Source: Bacillus sp. 1NLA3E (lineage in GTDB: Bacteria; Bacillota; Bacilli; Bacillales; Cytobacillaceae). From it: a DNA stretch of 64,000 nt. The number at the start of each line of letters is the position of its first letter. The stretch's first letter is position 1. This document shows positions 9,013 through 17,637 of the stretch, piece after piece. The notes under the pieces are model-generated. The model did not search any database. It was not told the DNA's origin and worked only from the letters and a program-made list of their open reading frames with translations. Location of the stretch: contig NC_021171.1 in NCBI RefSeq assembly GCF_000242895.2, positions 1,522,001 through 1,586,000 on the forward strand, given 5' to 3'. Both the position numbers and the translations under genes were made by a program.

Positions 9013-9450
9013 TTAAATGAAAAATTGTTCATACTTGGTCAAATCAATTTTTCGTTCTTTCATTTTTTTTCGTAGAAATTTGTGATCACGTTTAGGTGTG
9101 GCTAAAATATAACCACGGATAATCAAATCCTCGTTGATCGTCGCGGCTTGTTCGTTTAAAGCAATCTCGCCAATTTTTCCGGCAATTTTATGTCTAGCGA
9201 CGTCCCGAAATAGTTCGGGAACAGGGGTCACTAAATCTTCGAGAAAAGCTTTTTGTTCTTCATGCCAAAGTTCAATAGTTTCGTTAACGAAATGTTCTTC
9301 CCAATCCATATCTGATTTGCCATCATTCTTGGGCAGCTTTTTAAGGAATTTCCGGAACATAAAGTACCCGCCAATGGCAAAAAGAAAAACCATCACAAAA
9401 CACCAAAACACAATCAACCACATAAACCAATCTTGGGGCATATTGTTCAC
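9013..9450 (-). CDS. yneK: DUF2621 membrane protein YneK
   Basis: A 145-residue protein with one N-terminal membrane helix (about residues 9-30) and a cytoplasmic domain carrying the DUF2621 pattern (DWEEHFVNETIELWHEEQ; ATPKRDHKFLRKKM). Function unknown. It is convergent to ccdC, as yneK is in B. subtilis. In B. subtilis cotM follows; here the selC locus begins instead. Confidence 0.85.
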   Translation of the reverse strand: MNNMPQDWFMWLIVFWCFVMVFLFAIGGYFMFRKFLKKLPKNDGKSDMDWEEHFVNETIELWHEEQKAFLEDLVTPVPELFRDVARHKIAGKIGEIALNEQAATINEDLIIRGYILATPKRDHKFLRKKMKERKIDLTKYEQFFI

Positions 9451-9622
9451 CTACACTAACCATTATTTTTGTCGAAGCTTTCGCTATGTTTTCACTGGGT
9501 GCTGAATCATGGGAAAATGCGAAATTTTCTTTCTATGTATAACTCAATTATAAGCTGTATACCAAAAAAATGACAAGCAATTGACAACAACGACAAAAAC
9601 CGCCATGTTTCGGTATTTCCTG

Positions 9623-9651
9623 TTGTAATGTTGGAAATATATTAGTATAAT
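9623..9651 (+). promoter_or_regulatory. Sigma-A type promoter of selC
   Basis: TTGTAA and TATAAT are separated by exactly 17 bp and end 23 bp before the tRNA. The second selC-like copy has no such promoter. Confidence 0.7.
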
Positions 9652-9673
9652 TAAAGATGTCTCTTATTATTAT

Positions 9674-9770
9674 GGGGCTGAATGGGGTACTGGTGTCCTC
9701 CACGGTCTTCAAAACCGTACGCGGCTAGCGTGCCTAGCTGGGTGAGTTCGATTCTCACACAGTCCCGCCA
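9674..9770 (+). tRNA. selC: tRNA-Sec (selenocysteine, anticodon UCA)
   Basis: The 97-nt gene has the tRNA-Sec hallmarks. The anticodon loop CTTCAAA reads UCA on a 5-bp stem. The acceptor GGGGCTG pairs with CAGTCCC, with an eighth A-A position. There is a 5-bp T stem (GTGAG/CTCAC), a long D stem (TGGGG/CCTCCA region) and a long variable arm with GCTAG/CTAGC. CCA is encoded. Selenocysteine use is uncommon in bacilli; selA, selB and selD are not in this window. A promoter lies directly upstream, so this copy is probably the functional one. It is also the left attachment site of the island. Confidence 0.93.
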
Positions 9771-9919
9771 AACCTTATTTTATTACATATTGGTCGGGTC
9801 AATTCCCCAACGGTTTATTTGCACATTTTGAGCGAGTCCGTTGTAGACCGTTTTACGAAACCGTGTGCATAAATACAGTCTGTAGCCTTCTACTATTATA
9901 AATGTAGGAGGTTTTTATT
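9771..9919 (+). promoter_or_regulatory. Candidate integrase arm-site region between selC and int1
   Basis: Contains repeated motifs with inverted symmetry (GACCGTTTTACGAAACCGT and nearby GTCCGTTG). Related motifs (GACTGTTTAGCGAGACTGT) are found at the same place between selC copy 2 and int2, and a diverged form lies before int3. The conserved spacing suggests integrase arm-binding sites; this is inference. Confidence 0.4.
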
Positions 9920-10888
9920 ATGTCGAAAAAGCCAAAAATTAGAATGTATTCAAGGAAAAGTATGAATTTCCCCAATAAAATTGGTAAGGAAGAATATTCC
10001 TTAACAACTATGTTTGATTTGTTCATTATCGAGAAAAGTATTGAGGGTCTTTCAGAGAGAACGTTACATGATTACAATGTGCATGTAAAATATTTGTTGG
10101 ATTATTTAGGGTCGGACATTATAAACACACAATGTAATAAAGAACTTTTCAAAAGCTATATTGCTTACATGTTGCATGAAAAGGGTCTAAGTCCTGTTAC
10201 TGCAAATGTCAGAATTAGAACAATAAGAGCATTCTTGAGATTTTGTTACCTAAATGGTTATATTGATGAACCAATTCATCAACATTTTAAACCTGTAAAG
10301 ACAAAAGAGGATACCTTAGAATCATTTACGCCAGAAGAAGTAAAAAAGTTACTTGCTGTAGTGGATGAAAATTCTTACAAGGGTTTTCGGGACAAAGTAA
10401 TTATTTATATGTTGTTAGACACCCTCGTCAGATGCTCTGAATTAGTTAATATAAAAAGAAACAATGTTGATTTAAAAGCAGGATTCATCTCATTGGAGTC
10501 AGCTAATACTAAAACAAGGAAGGGAAGAACTGTACCCATTTCAACCAAGACCACTAGGCTGTTAAAAGAGTACATCAGCATAACAGACAATTATAGCTCT
10601 GATTTTCTTTTTTTAACCTATGAAGGTGAGCCATTATCTGATAACACAGTAAGAAAAAACTTAGCGGAAATTGGGGAGAAGGCTGGAGTACATAAAAGGG
10701 TCTCTCCTCATACTTTCAGACATACTGGAGCATTGTATTATGTACTTAATGGAGGAGACCCATTTAGCCTACAGAAAATATTAGGGCATTCTGATATGAG
10801 TATGGTAAGAAAATATATTCAAATGACCAATACAGATGTAAAAAAACAACATAATGTCTTTTCTCCATTGAATACTGTGTTTAAGTAA
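9920..10888 (+). CDS. Tyrosine recombinase/integrase, selC-targeting (int1)
   Basis: A 322-residue site-specific recombinase with an N-terminal SAM-like core-binding domain (about residues 28-115) and a catalytic domain. The catalytic residues are visible: Arg in DTLVRCSELVNIKRNN, Lys in TKTRKGRTVPIS, His/Arg in SPHTFRHTGALYY, His in ILGHSDMSMVRKYI and Tyr in the same block. It starts at an ATG after AGGAGG, 150 bp downstream of selC and reading away from it, and is close in sequence to int2. It probably catalyses integration and excision at the selC anticodon-stem region. Confidence 0.9.
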   Translation: MSKKPKIRMYSRKSMNFPNKIGKEEYSLTTMFDLFIIEKSIEGLSERTLHDYNVHVKYLLDYLGSDIINTQCNKELFKSYIAYMLHEKGLSPVTANVRIRTIRAFLRFCYLNGYIDEPIHQHFKPVKTKEDTLESFTPEEVKKLLAVVDENSYKGFRDKVIIYMLLDTLVRCSELVNIKRNNVDLKAGFISLESANTKTRKGRTVPISTKTTRLLKEYISITDNYSSDFLFLTYEGEPLSDNTVRKNLAEIGEKAGVHKRVSPHTFRHTGALYYVLNGGDPFSLQKILGHSDMSMVRKYIQMTNTDVKKQHNVFSPLNTVFK

Positions 10889-11675
10889 ATTACAGAATCC
10901 TTTAGTGCGATAAAGATAAAGCCGAAAATCCCATATTAAATGTATTAGGGTGCGAGAGGTGGTTTTCGTTCGGATAGTAATAAACTATTTGAATTAGCCC
11001 CTCCCCCATTTACTTTGTTCTACTCCTGTTTGAGTAAGAGAGTTCTTTCTCATATTTGTATTTTCGGAGTTTATAAATATAGAACTTAGTATGCTTATGG
11101 CAGTGTATAATCCTAACCATTTACACTATCCATTAGCAAAGATAAATATAAACCTCCTTCTGAATAAATCTGAGCGTAGTTCCGAATCCTTTCATAAGGT
11201 AATTCCGAAAGGCTTCAAGAAGTGGTTCCGATGAGGTTCGGAACCTATACCTTTACGTTTTGAGATTAGTATTTTCATTTCTTTTGCCCGCTTTTTTTGT
11301 GGGGGATTAAGAATACTAACAATCTAATAAAAGACTATAAATGCCCTCTAGTATATCTAGGGGGTTTTTTCTTTTAGGTTTTTCATTTTTCTTTAAAGCA
11401 TTCCAATAACCAAAGTTATAGGTAGTAGCAATTTAACTTTTGCAGAATTTACACTCCTGTTACGTAAATATATAAGTATAAACAGTACCAGAAAATGCCG
11501 ATAGCATAAAAAGTATACAAAGAAGAAGTTTAAGTATAGAAGATATGAAAAACCTCTTCATTTCATATCTATTCTAAAGTACAGCTTTATTTGTTCGGAA
11601 TTGGGAGTGGGAAGAACCTTCACATCCTCCCCCCTTCCCATACGTTAACTATTAAATAATAAAGGAGGAAAAATA
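10889..11675. other. Gene-free stretch with hairpins
   Basis: No convincing gene in 787 bp. It holds several short palindromes: CCGAAAA...TTTTCG around 10922-10973, GGTTCCGA-TGAGGT-TCGGAACC near 11228-11250, a terminator at 11344-11370, and a GGGAG...CTCCC pair near 11605-11635. It may hold control signals or an origin of the integrated element, but nothing specific can be assigned. Confidence 0.4.
11344..11372 (+). terminator. Terminator
   Basis: CCCTCTAG (11344-11351) and CTAGGGGG (11357-11364), loop TATAT, then TTTTTT. Confidence 0.8.
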
Positions 11676-12047
11676 TTGGCATTGATATATATAAGAAAAG
11701 AAATAGTACCTCTAAAAAAACATGATATGTATGGAATAGAGGTAATAAAAGCAAAGGAAAAGTTGGTGTTAAATAGTAGCTTTAAAGCAGTATATATTGA
11801 TATTTCCTCATTAGCAATGGCTATTGACCTAAAGGTTAATCAGTTATTAGAAGAGATATCATATAGTCCGATAACGAAAGAATACCTTGCTTATTACCGT
11901 ATAGAGCAAAAGATTATTAGAGTAATTGATAGCCAAGCATTGAATGTGCTTGTCAGGAACTTAATATCTGCTGGTTATGACTTTGAGCTTTTAAAGACGA
12001 TAAGAAGCCAAATCTATAAAACAATAGAACAAATGGAAAAGGAATGA
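11676..12047 (+). CDS. Hypothetical protein (element 1 cargo)
   Basis: A 123-residue soluble protein of unknown family. It starts with TTG after AAAGGAGG at good spacing. It is mostly helical-looking, with no signal peptide or membrane segment. It overlaps the downstream ribbon-helix-helix-like gene closely (stop at 12047, next start at 12053), so the two are likely co-transcribed. It could be a partner or plasmid-type maintenance protein, but the sequence gives no decisive motif. Confidence 0.55.
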   Translation: MALIYIRKEIVPLKKHDMYGIEVIKAKEKLVLNSSFKAVYIDISSLAMAIDLKVNQLLEEISYSPITKEYLAYYRIEQKIIRVIDSQALNVLVRNLISAGYDFELLKTIRSQIYKTIEQMEKE

Positions 12048-12052
12048 TTAGT

Positions 12053-12241
12053 ATGGAAAAGACAAAAAATACATCAGTTTATTTAGAAGATTCTCAGATT
12101 CGTTATGTAGCTTTAATGGCATTTAGGTCGAATTTCAATAAATCTGAATACATCAGAAGTCTCATAGAGGATGATATGGAAAGAAATTGTGAAGTAGTAA
12201 AGCAATTTGAGAAACTAATATTCAAGCAAACTTTTAAATAG
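12053..12241 (+). CDS. Small ribbon-helix-helix-like protein
   Basis: 62 residues. The pattern TSVYLEDSQIRYVALMAF followed by NKSEYIRSLIEDDM resembles a CopG/Arc-type ribbon-helix-helix DNA-binding fold: a short strand, then two helices. The ATG at 12053 follows AAGGA at 9 nt and was preferred to the ATG-like start 9 bp earlier. It may regulate copy number, transfer or the element's own promoters; that is inference. Confidence 0.5.
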   Translation: MEKTKNTSVYLEDSQIRYVALMAFRSNFNKSEYIRSLIEDDMERNCEVVKQFEKLIFKQTFK

Positions 12242-12299
12242 ATGGGTTAATTACCAGTCCTTAACAAATTCGTTAAATTATTATATACCAAACTATATA

Positions 12300-12600
12300 G
12301 GATAATTAAATATGATGGCAGTTTGAAGCTGAGGGTTTTGCCAGAAATAAACTCCAAGGTGAGCTGAGCCGACGCAAGATGGAATGAAATCAGCAGTTAC
12401 CGTATAAGTAATATCGGGTGTGGTTGATTGTGATACTAAACATCCTTGCAATATTACTTTAATGTTTCGGTAATGTGATGAGTTTAACGCATTCTCATGT
12501 AAATAAAAAACGTACGGGGAGGAGGTAATACTTAAACTACTTTAAGTACCACCAATGAAGTAATTATCGTCAAGGCTCAAATGAGACGATTCTTTTTATA
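12300..12600 (+). ncRNA. Candidate structured RNA with terminator
   Basis: A nested stem is visible: TTACCG (12397-12402) with CGGTAA (12468-12473), AGTAATAT (12407-12414) with ATATTACT (12451-12458), and GGGTGT (12416-12421) with ACATCC (12440-12445). A hairpin ATCGTC...GACGAT followed by TTCTTTTT (about 12566-12597) could end the transcript, and an AT-rich promoter-like region precedes it. No open frame explains the sequence. The RNA class is not recognised. Confidence 0.4.
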
Positions 12601-13008
12601 AGTTTTCATTGGTTTTTGAGTATATAGGGGAAATTATATCTAAAATTAATAAAATAAATTTTCATAATCAAAGTTATTAGTATTCAGTTATAAATTAAAC
12701 TTTGGTTCAATCTTGTTAAATTACATTTAGCGTGCAAGATTGCATATTAAAAAGATATTTAAAGTCAAATTAACATAAACAGGACAATATCTTGCTAATG
12801 TAATCTAAAGATCACTAAGTGATTCAATCATTTGTTATTCGACCATAATCAGATATTTTCATAAGTCAAAATAATAATGATTATTACAAAAAATGGAATT
12901 GTATTGATTGTGATAAATACTACATAAATAATGTCTCTTGATAATACAACAAGAAAAATATTTATTAAGCTATATGTTTAAGTTAAGATATAATTGGGTG
13001 ATTAAAAA
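12601..13008. other. AT-rich intergenic region
   Basis: About 400 bp of very AT-rich sequence without gene or clear signal, upstream of the DUF4145 gene. It may hold that gene's promoter. Confidence 0.4.
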
Positions 13009-13662
13009 ATGGAAGAATTAGATAGGAAATTATTTTGTTCTGCCTGTGGTCGTAAGACAAATCATAATATTTTATTTCAACAACAAAAAGAAGTTAGAAG
13101 TTTTACTATTATATATACGCTAGTTAAATGTGCTGGTTGTGACCATGTTTCTTATGCATCAGTCCATTTATATGATAATGTTGTAAGGGAAATTATAGTA
13201 TATCCAGAAGAACCAAAAGTTGAACGAAATAAATTTCCTAAAATATGGGGAATAGTTAGAAGTAATGTTCCTGATAATGTTAAAGATTTATACAATCAAA
13301 TAATTAATTCTTATAATCATGAATATAATATTCTATGTGGGCTTGGTTTAAGAACTTTAATAGAAGCAATTTGTTTGGAATTGAAAATAACAAAAGGATA
13401 TAAATATGACATAAACGGTAAACCTCTAACACAAGATGGAAAAAAGGAAAGTTTAGAAGGGAAAATATTCGGATTATTTGAGAAACAATATATTATTTGG
13501 TATCATACATTAATTCTTCAAAGGATAAGAGAAATAGGTAATGCTGCTACTCATGAACTTATTGTTCCAACTTCTGATGAATTATATAGTGCAATCAATA
13601 TTATTGAAATGTTAATTGAAAACATTTATGAATTGAAAAATCATGAATTATTATCGAGGTAA
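13009..13662 (+). CDS. DUF4145-like protein with N-terminal zinc ribbon
   Basis: 217 residues. The N-terminus has CSACGRKTNH and CAGCDHVSYA, two Cys pairs typical of a zinc ribbon. The C-terminal part has the DUF4145 pattern: LRTLIEAICLELKI, then LQRIREIGNAATHE. From family knowledge, DUF4145 is related to HEPN domains and is common in restriction and defence loci. The Arg-to-His spacing in REIGNAATH is compatible with a HEPN-like site but is not proof of RNase activity. It is the most plausible functional cargo of element 1. A terminator follows. Confidence 0.65.
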   Translation: MEELDRKLFCSACGRKTNHNILFQQQKEVRSFTIIYTLVKCAGCDHVSYASVHLYDNVVREIIVYPEEPKVERNKFPKIWGIVRSNVPDNVKDLYNQIINSYNHEYNILCGLGLRTLIEAICLELKITKGYKYDINGKPLTQDGKKESLEGKIFGLFEKQYIIWYHTLILQRIREIGNAATHELIVPTSDELYSAINIIEMLIENIYELKNHELLSR

Positions 13663-13666
13663 ATTT

Positions 13667-13702
13667 AAAACATCTTTTTAAATTATTAGAAGGTGTTTTT
13701 TA
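13667..13702 (+). terminator. Terminator after the DUF4145 gene
   Basis: AAAACATCTT pairs with AAGGTGTTTT (one G-U pair), then a T-run. Confidence 0.75.
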
Positions 13703-13799
13703 TATTTATGGGACAATACCTGAATTTAAAAAAACTTTTTTGTCAACAGGTAATTTCCCCTTTTATGTCGAAAGTAGTAGGAAAAGGGAGGTGTAAAGA

Positions 13800-14210
13800 A
13801 TGGAACTTAAAAATTTCATTGACATAATTATTAATTCTAATAAAGAGGATTGGAAATATGATGATGATTTTGGTCGTTACATCTATATACATGATATTAG
13901 GATAAGCATAATTAGTGATAGGAATTTTGATGAAACCTATGAAAATAATTGGTTGAATTGTTTCCCAGATAAAAAAGGTTACTACAATAGATATTATCTC
14001 TGCTTTAATGGCGCTACTATCGAATCATTTTATGCTGTTGCAGTTGATGGATACAGAATGATTATTCCAAGTCCTCGATTAATGGATTTGAGTATATCAC
14101 TTAAACAAAAACTAATTGGTAAAATAATTAATAAGCCTTACACAGAAGTTATTGACCAATACGATGACTACCTAAATATGGCTGGAATATCAATTAGAGA
14201 TGAAGATTAA
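13800..14210 (+). CDS. Hypothetical protein
   Basis: 136 residues, acidic and aromatic-rich (many Tyr, Asp and Ile), no membrane segment. The family is not recognised. It has an ATG after GGGAGGTG and a terminator directly after the stop, so it appears to be an independent real gene. It could be an immunity or antitoxin-like protein in view of its size and acidity, but nothing proves this. Confidence 0.55.
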   Translation: MELKNFIDIIINSNKEDWKYDDDFGRYIYIHDIRISIISDRNFDETYENNWLNCFPDKKGYYNRYYLCFNGATIESFYAVAVDGYRMIIPSPRLMDLSISLKQKLIGKIINKPYTEVIDQYDDYLNMAGISIRDED

Positions 14211-14213
14211 GAG

Positions 14214-14246
14214 AAACACCCTTCAAATCTGAGGGGTGTTTTATAT
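14214..14246 (+). terminator. Terminator
   Basis: AAACACCC (14214-14221) pairs with GGGTGTTT (14234-14241), followed by TATATT. Confidence 0.7.
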
Positions 14247-14267
14247 TAATTAATATGGGGTGATATT

Positions 14268-14597
14268 ATGTATAAATACGCAAATAAGTATTTTAATAAA
14301 CACCAACGAGATAATATTTGGAGAAACATTAACACCGTTCGTGATATTGAAATTAAATCTAATTTCTGTGAAAGTCACATAGAATCTATTAAAAAATTAC
14401 ATCCAAAAGACAGAATTAGAGAAGATATAATTGAAGCAAAGATGGCACTAGGGGAATTTGAGATAGCATTAATCAGGATTGATAAATTTCCAAATTTATT
14501 TAATTTGTCCGAAGAAGAAATTTTTTCATTTCGAGAAAAATATTCAAATTATGAAAAGGAATTAAATAATCTAGATATGCAAAGAATTAGTTGGTAA
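14268..14597 (+). CDS. Hypothetical protein
   Basis: 109 residues, charged, helical-looking, without membrane segments. The ATG follows GGGGTGATATT. The family is not recognised. It is the last gene before the second selC copy, so it marks the right end of element 1. Confidence 0.5.
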   Translation: MYKYANKYFNKHQRDNIWRNINTVRDIEIKSNFCESHIESIKKLHPKDRIREDIIEAKMALGEFEIALIRIDKFPNLFNLSEEEIFSFREKYSNYEKELNNLDMQRISW

Positions 14598-14774
14598 TAG
14601 TAGAAGAATATATTCTTTATTCTTCAGTATAGATAAAAGTCACTAATTCAAGAGGAGAAAACATGAACTGATTTGACAAATTTTGTTTATGTAATTAAAA
14701 TTTAACTATAGAATGCTATAGGCTAAACCGTGGTCATAAATTCAAAAAAACCGTTGGAATCCTTTGAAAACAAA

Positions 14775-14870
14775 GGGCTGAATGGGGTACTGGTGTCCTC
14801 CACGGTCTTCAAAACCGCTTGTGACCTGCGTGCCAGGTCAGGTGGGTTCGATTCCCACACAGTCCCGCCA
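14775..14870 (+). repeat. Second tRNA-Sec-like copy (att junction between elements 1 and 2)
   Basis: The first 43 nt (14775-14817) are identical to 9675-9717 of selC. The variable and T arms differ but still fold (GACCTG/CAGGTC; GTGGG/CCCAC). The base at acceptor position 1 is A (14774) instead of G and cannot pair with C, and no promoter is visible upstream. It is therefore more likely an attachment-site copy than a working tRNA gene, though a functional tRNA-Sec cannot be excluded. Confidence 0.8.
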
Positions 14871-15015
14871 AAATAACCTTTTCAGCGTTTTTAATAAAAG
14901 TTCTCCTACACGGTCTAAATGGTGTTTTTTCACTAGACTGTTGAAGACTGTTTAGCGAGACTGTACATAACATTTACTCTTAGTCACCTATAAAAATTCA
15001 TAGGGGGCTATTTTT

Positions 15016-15987
15016 ATGCAAAAAACAATCCGTAAGTATAAGCGTGGGCAAGGTGGTAGTAAGAGTACTAAAAAGGTATTAGATGAATTGTCACTAGATG
15101 AAATGTTTGATGAGTTCATGACCTTTAAGAAAACTGAAGCACTCGCACCTAGAACCTTATCAGAATACTATATCCACTTTGAATATCTAAAAGGTTTTCT
15201 TGGTGAAGATATGACGAATGAAAGTATCACCTTAGAAGATTTCCGTGCGTATATCGGATATATGCTTCATGATAAGGAATTAAAACCAATGACAGTGAAT
15301 ATTAGAATTAGGACTATGCGTGCATTTATTCGATTCTGTTATACTGAAGGGTTTATTGATAATCCTATCCATGAAAGTTTTAAACCAGTAAAAGCACCAG
15401 AAGACACACTAGAATCATTTACCCCAGTGGACATAAAGAAGTTACTCGGTGTTATAGATGATGAACTAAATACTGGATTTCGTGATAAAGTTATCATCTT
15501 TGTATTACTGGATACATTAGTAAGAATATCTGAATTAGTGGCTATTAAGCGGAATAATGTTGATTTAAAAGGTGGGTTTATTCAGTTAGAAGCTGGTGAC
15601 ACCAAAACAAGAAAAGCAAGGACAGTTCCACTATCGACTAAAACGATAAAGTTATTAAAAGAGTATATGAAGGAAACAGAAGATTTTGGTGATGAATACC
15701 TTTTTCTTACTTATGATGGTCATCAAATTAATCAAGCTACAGTGAGATTAAACTTACATGATTATGGGAAAAAGGCTGGAATTACAAATAAAAGAGTATC
15801 ACCACATACCTTCAGGCATACGGGTGCATTATTTTATGTTATGAACGGTGGCGACCCATTTTCATTACAGAAGATATTAGGGCATACAGATATGTCTATG
15901 GTAAGAAAGTATATTCAAATGACAGACACTGATGTTAGACGGCAATACAATTCCTTCTCACCGATAAATAGTATATTTGGAAAATGA
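15016..15987 (+). CDS. Tyrosine recombinase/integrase, selC-targeting (int2)
   Basis: 323 residues and clearly a homologue of int1, with the same catalytic set: Arg in DTLVRISELVAIKRNN, Lys in TKTRKARTVPLS, HTFRH, LGHTDMSMVRKYIQM with the Tyr. It begins with ATG after AGGGGG, 145 bp downstream of selC copy 2, in the same geometry as int1. The N-terminal DNA-binding part diverges more than the catalytic part. It likely mobilises element 2. Confidence 0.9.
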   Translation: MQKTIRKYKRGQGGSKSTKKVLDELSLDEMFDEFMTFKKTEALAPRTLSEYYIHFEYLKGFLGEDMTNESITLEDFRAYIGYMLHDKELKPMTVNIRIRTMRAFIRFCYTEGFIDNPIHESFKPVKAPEDTLESFTPVDIKKLLGVIDDELNTGFRDKVIIFVLLDTLVRISELVAIKRNNVDLKGGFIQLEAGDTKTRKARTVPLSTKTIKLLKEYMKETEDFGDEYLFLTYDGHQINQATVRLNLHDYGKKAGITNKRVSPHTFRHTGALFYVMNGGDPFSLQKILGHTDMSMVRKYIQMTDTDVRRQYNSFSPINSIFGK

Positions 15988-15995
15988 AATTATTG

Positions 15996-16030
15996 AACCG
16001 TTCTTTTCTTTGGAACGGTTTTATTTTTAT
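15996..16030 (+). terminator. Terminator after int2
   Basis: AACCGTTC pairs with GAACGGTT, followed by TTATTTTTATT. Confidence 0.85.
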
Positions 16031-16145
16031 TACTATGCTGTAAAAATCATTAAAGCGGATTTCGACAAAAAGGTGCAAACCTTTAACGATTTTGAAGGAT
16101 TATCATATTAATTGTTGAATTAGTCTTGAAGGGAGGGAAGAAATA

Positions 16146-17303
16146 ATGGAATTATTAAATAGTTTAATATACCTTACTAAATCATCAACTCTTCGGAAGT
16201 TAAGTGGTGAACCTAAAATTTTATATAAGTATTCAATTGCAGCAACTTTTTATAATATTATTAATGGTAAACAACTACAAGTAGGGCAATTTGTAAATTT
16301 GGAGATTGCTAGGGATATACTTAAGAATCCGAAGAAGTCTAGTGAAAGTTATGATTTAGCTTTTTTTAAGAAACAAGTACATGACAGTCTAAGGCGTGGT
16401 CATTTTCATAATCCTGATTCTAAAGAGACTGTTGATATTATTTTTGGTTTTTTTAGAGAGAAACTGGAGGGTTTGAAAGTAGGGAAAAGGTTTTGGAAAG
16501 GTAGCGAATTTGAGAAAATTATTTCATTAAATGAATTTTTTAAAGGTAGGTCTGGACCAATAAAAGAACATCACTGGATTGATTTCAATATACAAAGAGG
16601 GTTGATTCCCACGATACCAGATTTAATTACATATTTTGATTTGATTAATTCATGGAATTGGATATTAGAACGGCATAAAAGATATTCCCAGCTTGCAGAA
16701 GAACAGAATGATGGATTAATCGCAAGATTAGATTTTTTAAAAAACGAAGAAGGAAGAAAAATCTTATACGAAATTTTTTCCTTACAAAGAATTTGCTATA
16801 CGTCTTGTGTAACTTTTGTAGAATCGTATCTTTTTAATTTATTTTACAATTTTAAATCAAACCAATTGTTTGCGGATGAAGGGGAGATTTCTGATTTATA
16901 TAAACTTCATGAAAGAAATGTAAATGATACTCATGTTATGGAAAAGATTATTTTCCCAAAATTCTTACAAGAAGATAGTCAATCTAATAAAAGAATTAAA
17001 GAACTGTATACAGAATTCTTAGAAGTTAATAAAGTCAGAAACGCAATTATACATACAACTTCATATGAAGATAAATCAAATCAAAGGTCTTTTATGGAAA
17101 TGTTCTTTGAAGTGAATTTAGAAAAGGTTGAGAAAGCAATGAATAATTCAGTTGAATTTGTACTTCTTATTGACCAATTGTTACCTCATGAACATAAATT
17201 ACTTTATTGGTGGGATAAATTTGAAACCCCAGATTTTAGTAAAAGGAAAAAAATATCAACAATAAATCCGGATTCAAACCTGTCAAAATTAACTAGTATC
17301 TAG
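16146..17303 (+). CDS. HEPN-like hypothetical protein
   Basis: 385 residues, not assigned to a named family. The segment VNKVRNAIIHTTSYED holds R298-N299 and H303, which fits the R-x4-H (often RNxxxH) motif of HEPN ribonucleases; surrounding sequence is helical. Upstream parts (residues 1-250) are helical and charged with no recognised fold. The ATG follows GGGAGGG. It stands alone in the island, directly after int2. HEPN RNases are frequent in abortive-infection and toxin systems, so a defence role is plausible but unproven. Confidence 0.5.
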   Translation: MELLNSLIYLTKSSTLRKLSGEPKILYKYSIAATFYNIINGKQLQVGQFVNLEIARDILKNPKKSSESYDLAFFKKQVHDSLRRGHFHNPDSKETVDIIFGFFREKLEGLKVGKRFWKGSEFEKIISLNEFFKGRSGPIKEHHWIDFNIQRGLIPTIPDLITYFDLINSWNWILERHKRYSQLAEEQNDGLIARLDFLKNEEGRKILYEIFSLQRICYTSCVTFVESYLFNLFYNFKSNQLFADEGEISDLYKLHERNVNDTHVMEKIIFPKFLQEDSQSNKRIKELYTEFLEVNKVRNAIIHTTSYEDKSNQRSFMEMFFEVNLEKVEKAMNNSVEFVLLIDQLLPHEHKLLYWWDKFETPDFSKRKKISTINPDSNLSKLTSI

Positions 17304-17517
17304 ATTTATAAAAGGATTGAATACCTTGATAACGTATATTTACATAAACTAGTAAGGATAGTCCTCTTAAATATTAAAGTACAAGAACAAGAACGGAAGT
17401 ATTGATTGAAGTTTAAAAAAGACATTGGGCGAAGTTGGATGTTTGTTGTGATGGATAAGGATTTCGTTGAAAATAGAAAGGGATATTCGGAGTTCCTACG
17501 CTGGAACTACTAAGATG
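17304..17517. other. Gene-free stretch
   Basis: Nothing recognised between the HEPN-like gene and the long inverted repeat that begins at 17518. Confidence 0.3.
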
Positions 17518-17635
17518 AATTAAGACTGATGGGCAGCTGAAATATACCTAAAGGATTAAACACCTTAGATAGTAAGATTTCAATTTTTTAAGGCTTGATA
17601 ATTAAGACTTCAGCCTATTCCCATCAGTCTTAATT
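17518..17635. repeat. Long inverted repeat with alternative hairpins
   Basis: A perfect 16-bp pair (17518-17533 with 17620-17635) is extended by GCTGAA (17536-17541) with TTCAGC (17609-17614). The first 10 bases of the left arm (AATTAAGACT) recur at about 17600-17609 and can instead pair with AGTCTTAATT at 17626-17635. The two foldings exclude each other. It sits just beyond the end of the minus-strand operon. Confidence 0.65.
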
Positions 17636-17637
17636 AA

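Noticed and set aside
9674-9770. tRNA considered as a suppressor tRNA-Trp(UCA)
   Set aside because: The long variable arm, extended D stem and 97-nt length fit tRNA-Sec and not tRNA-Trp.
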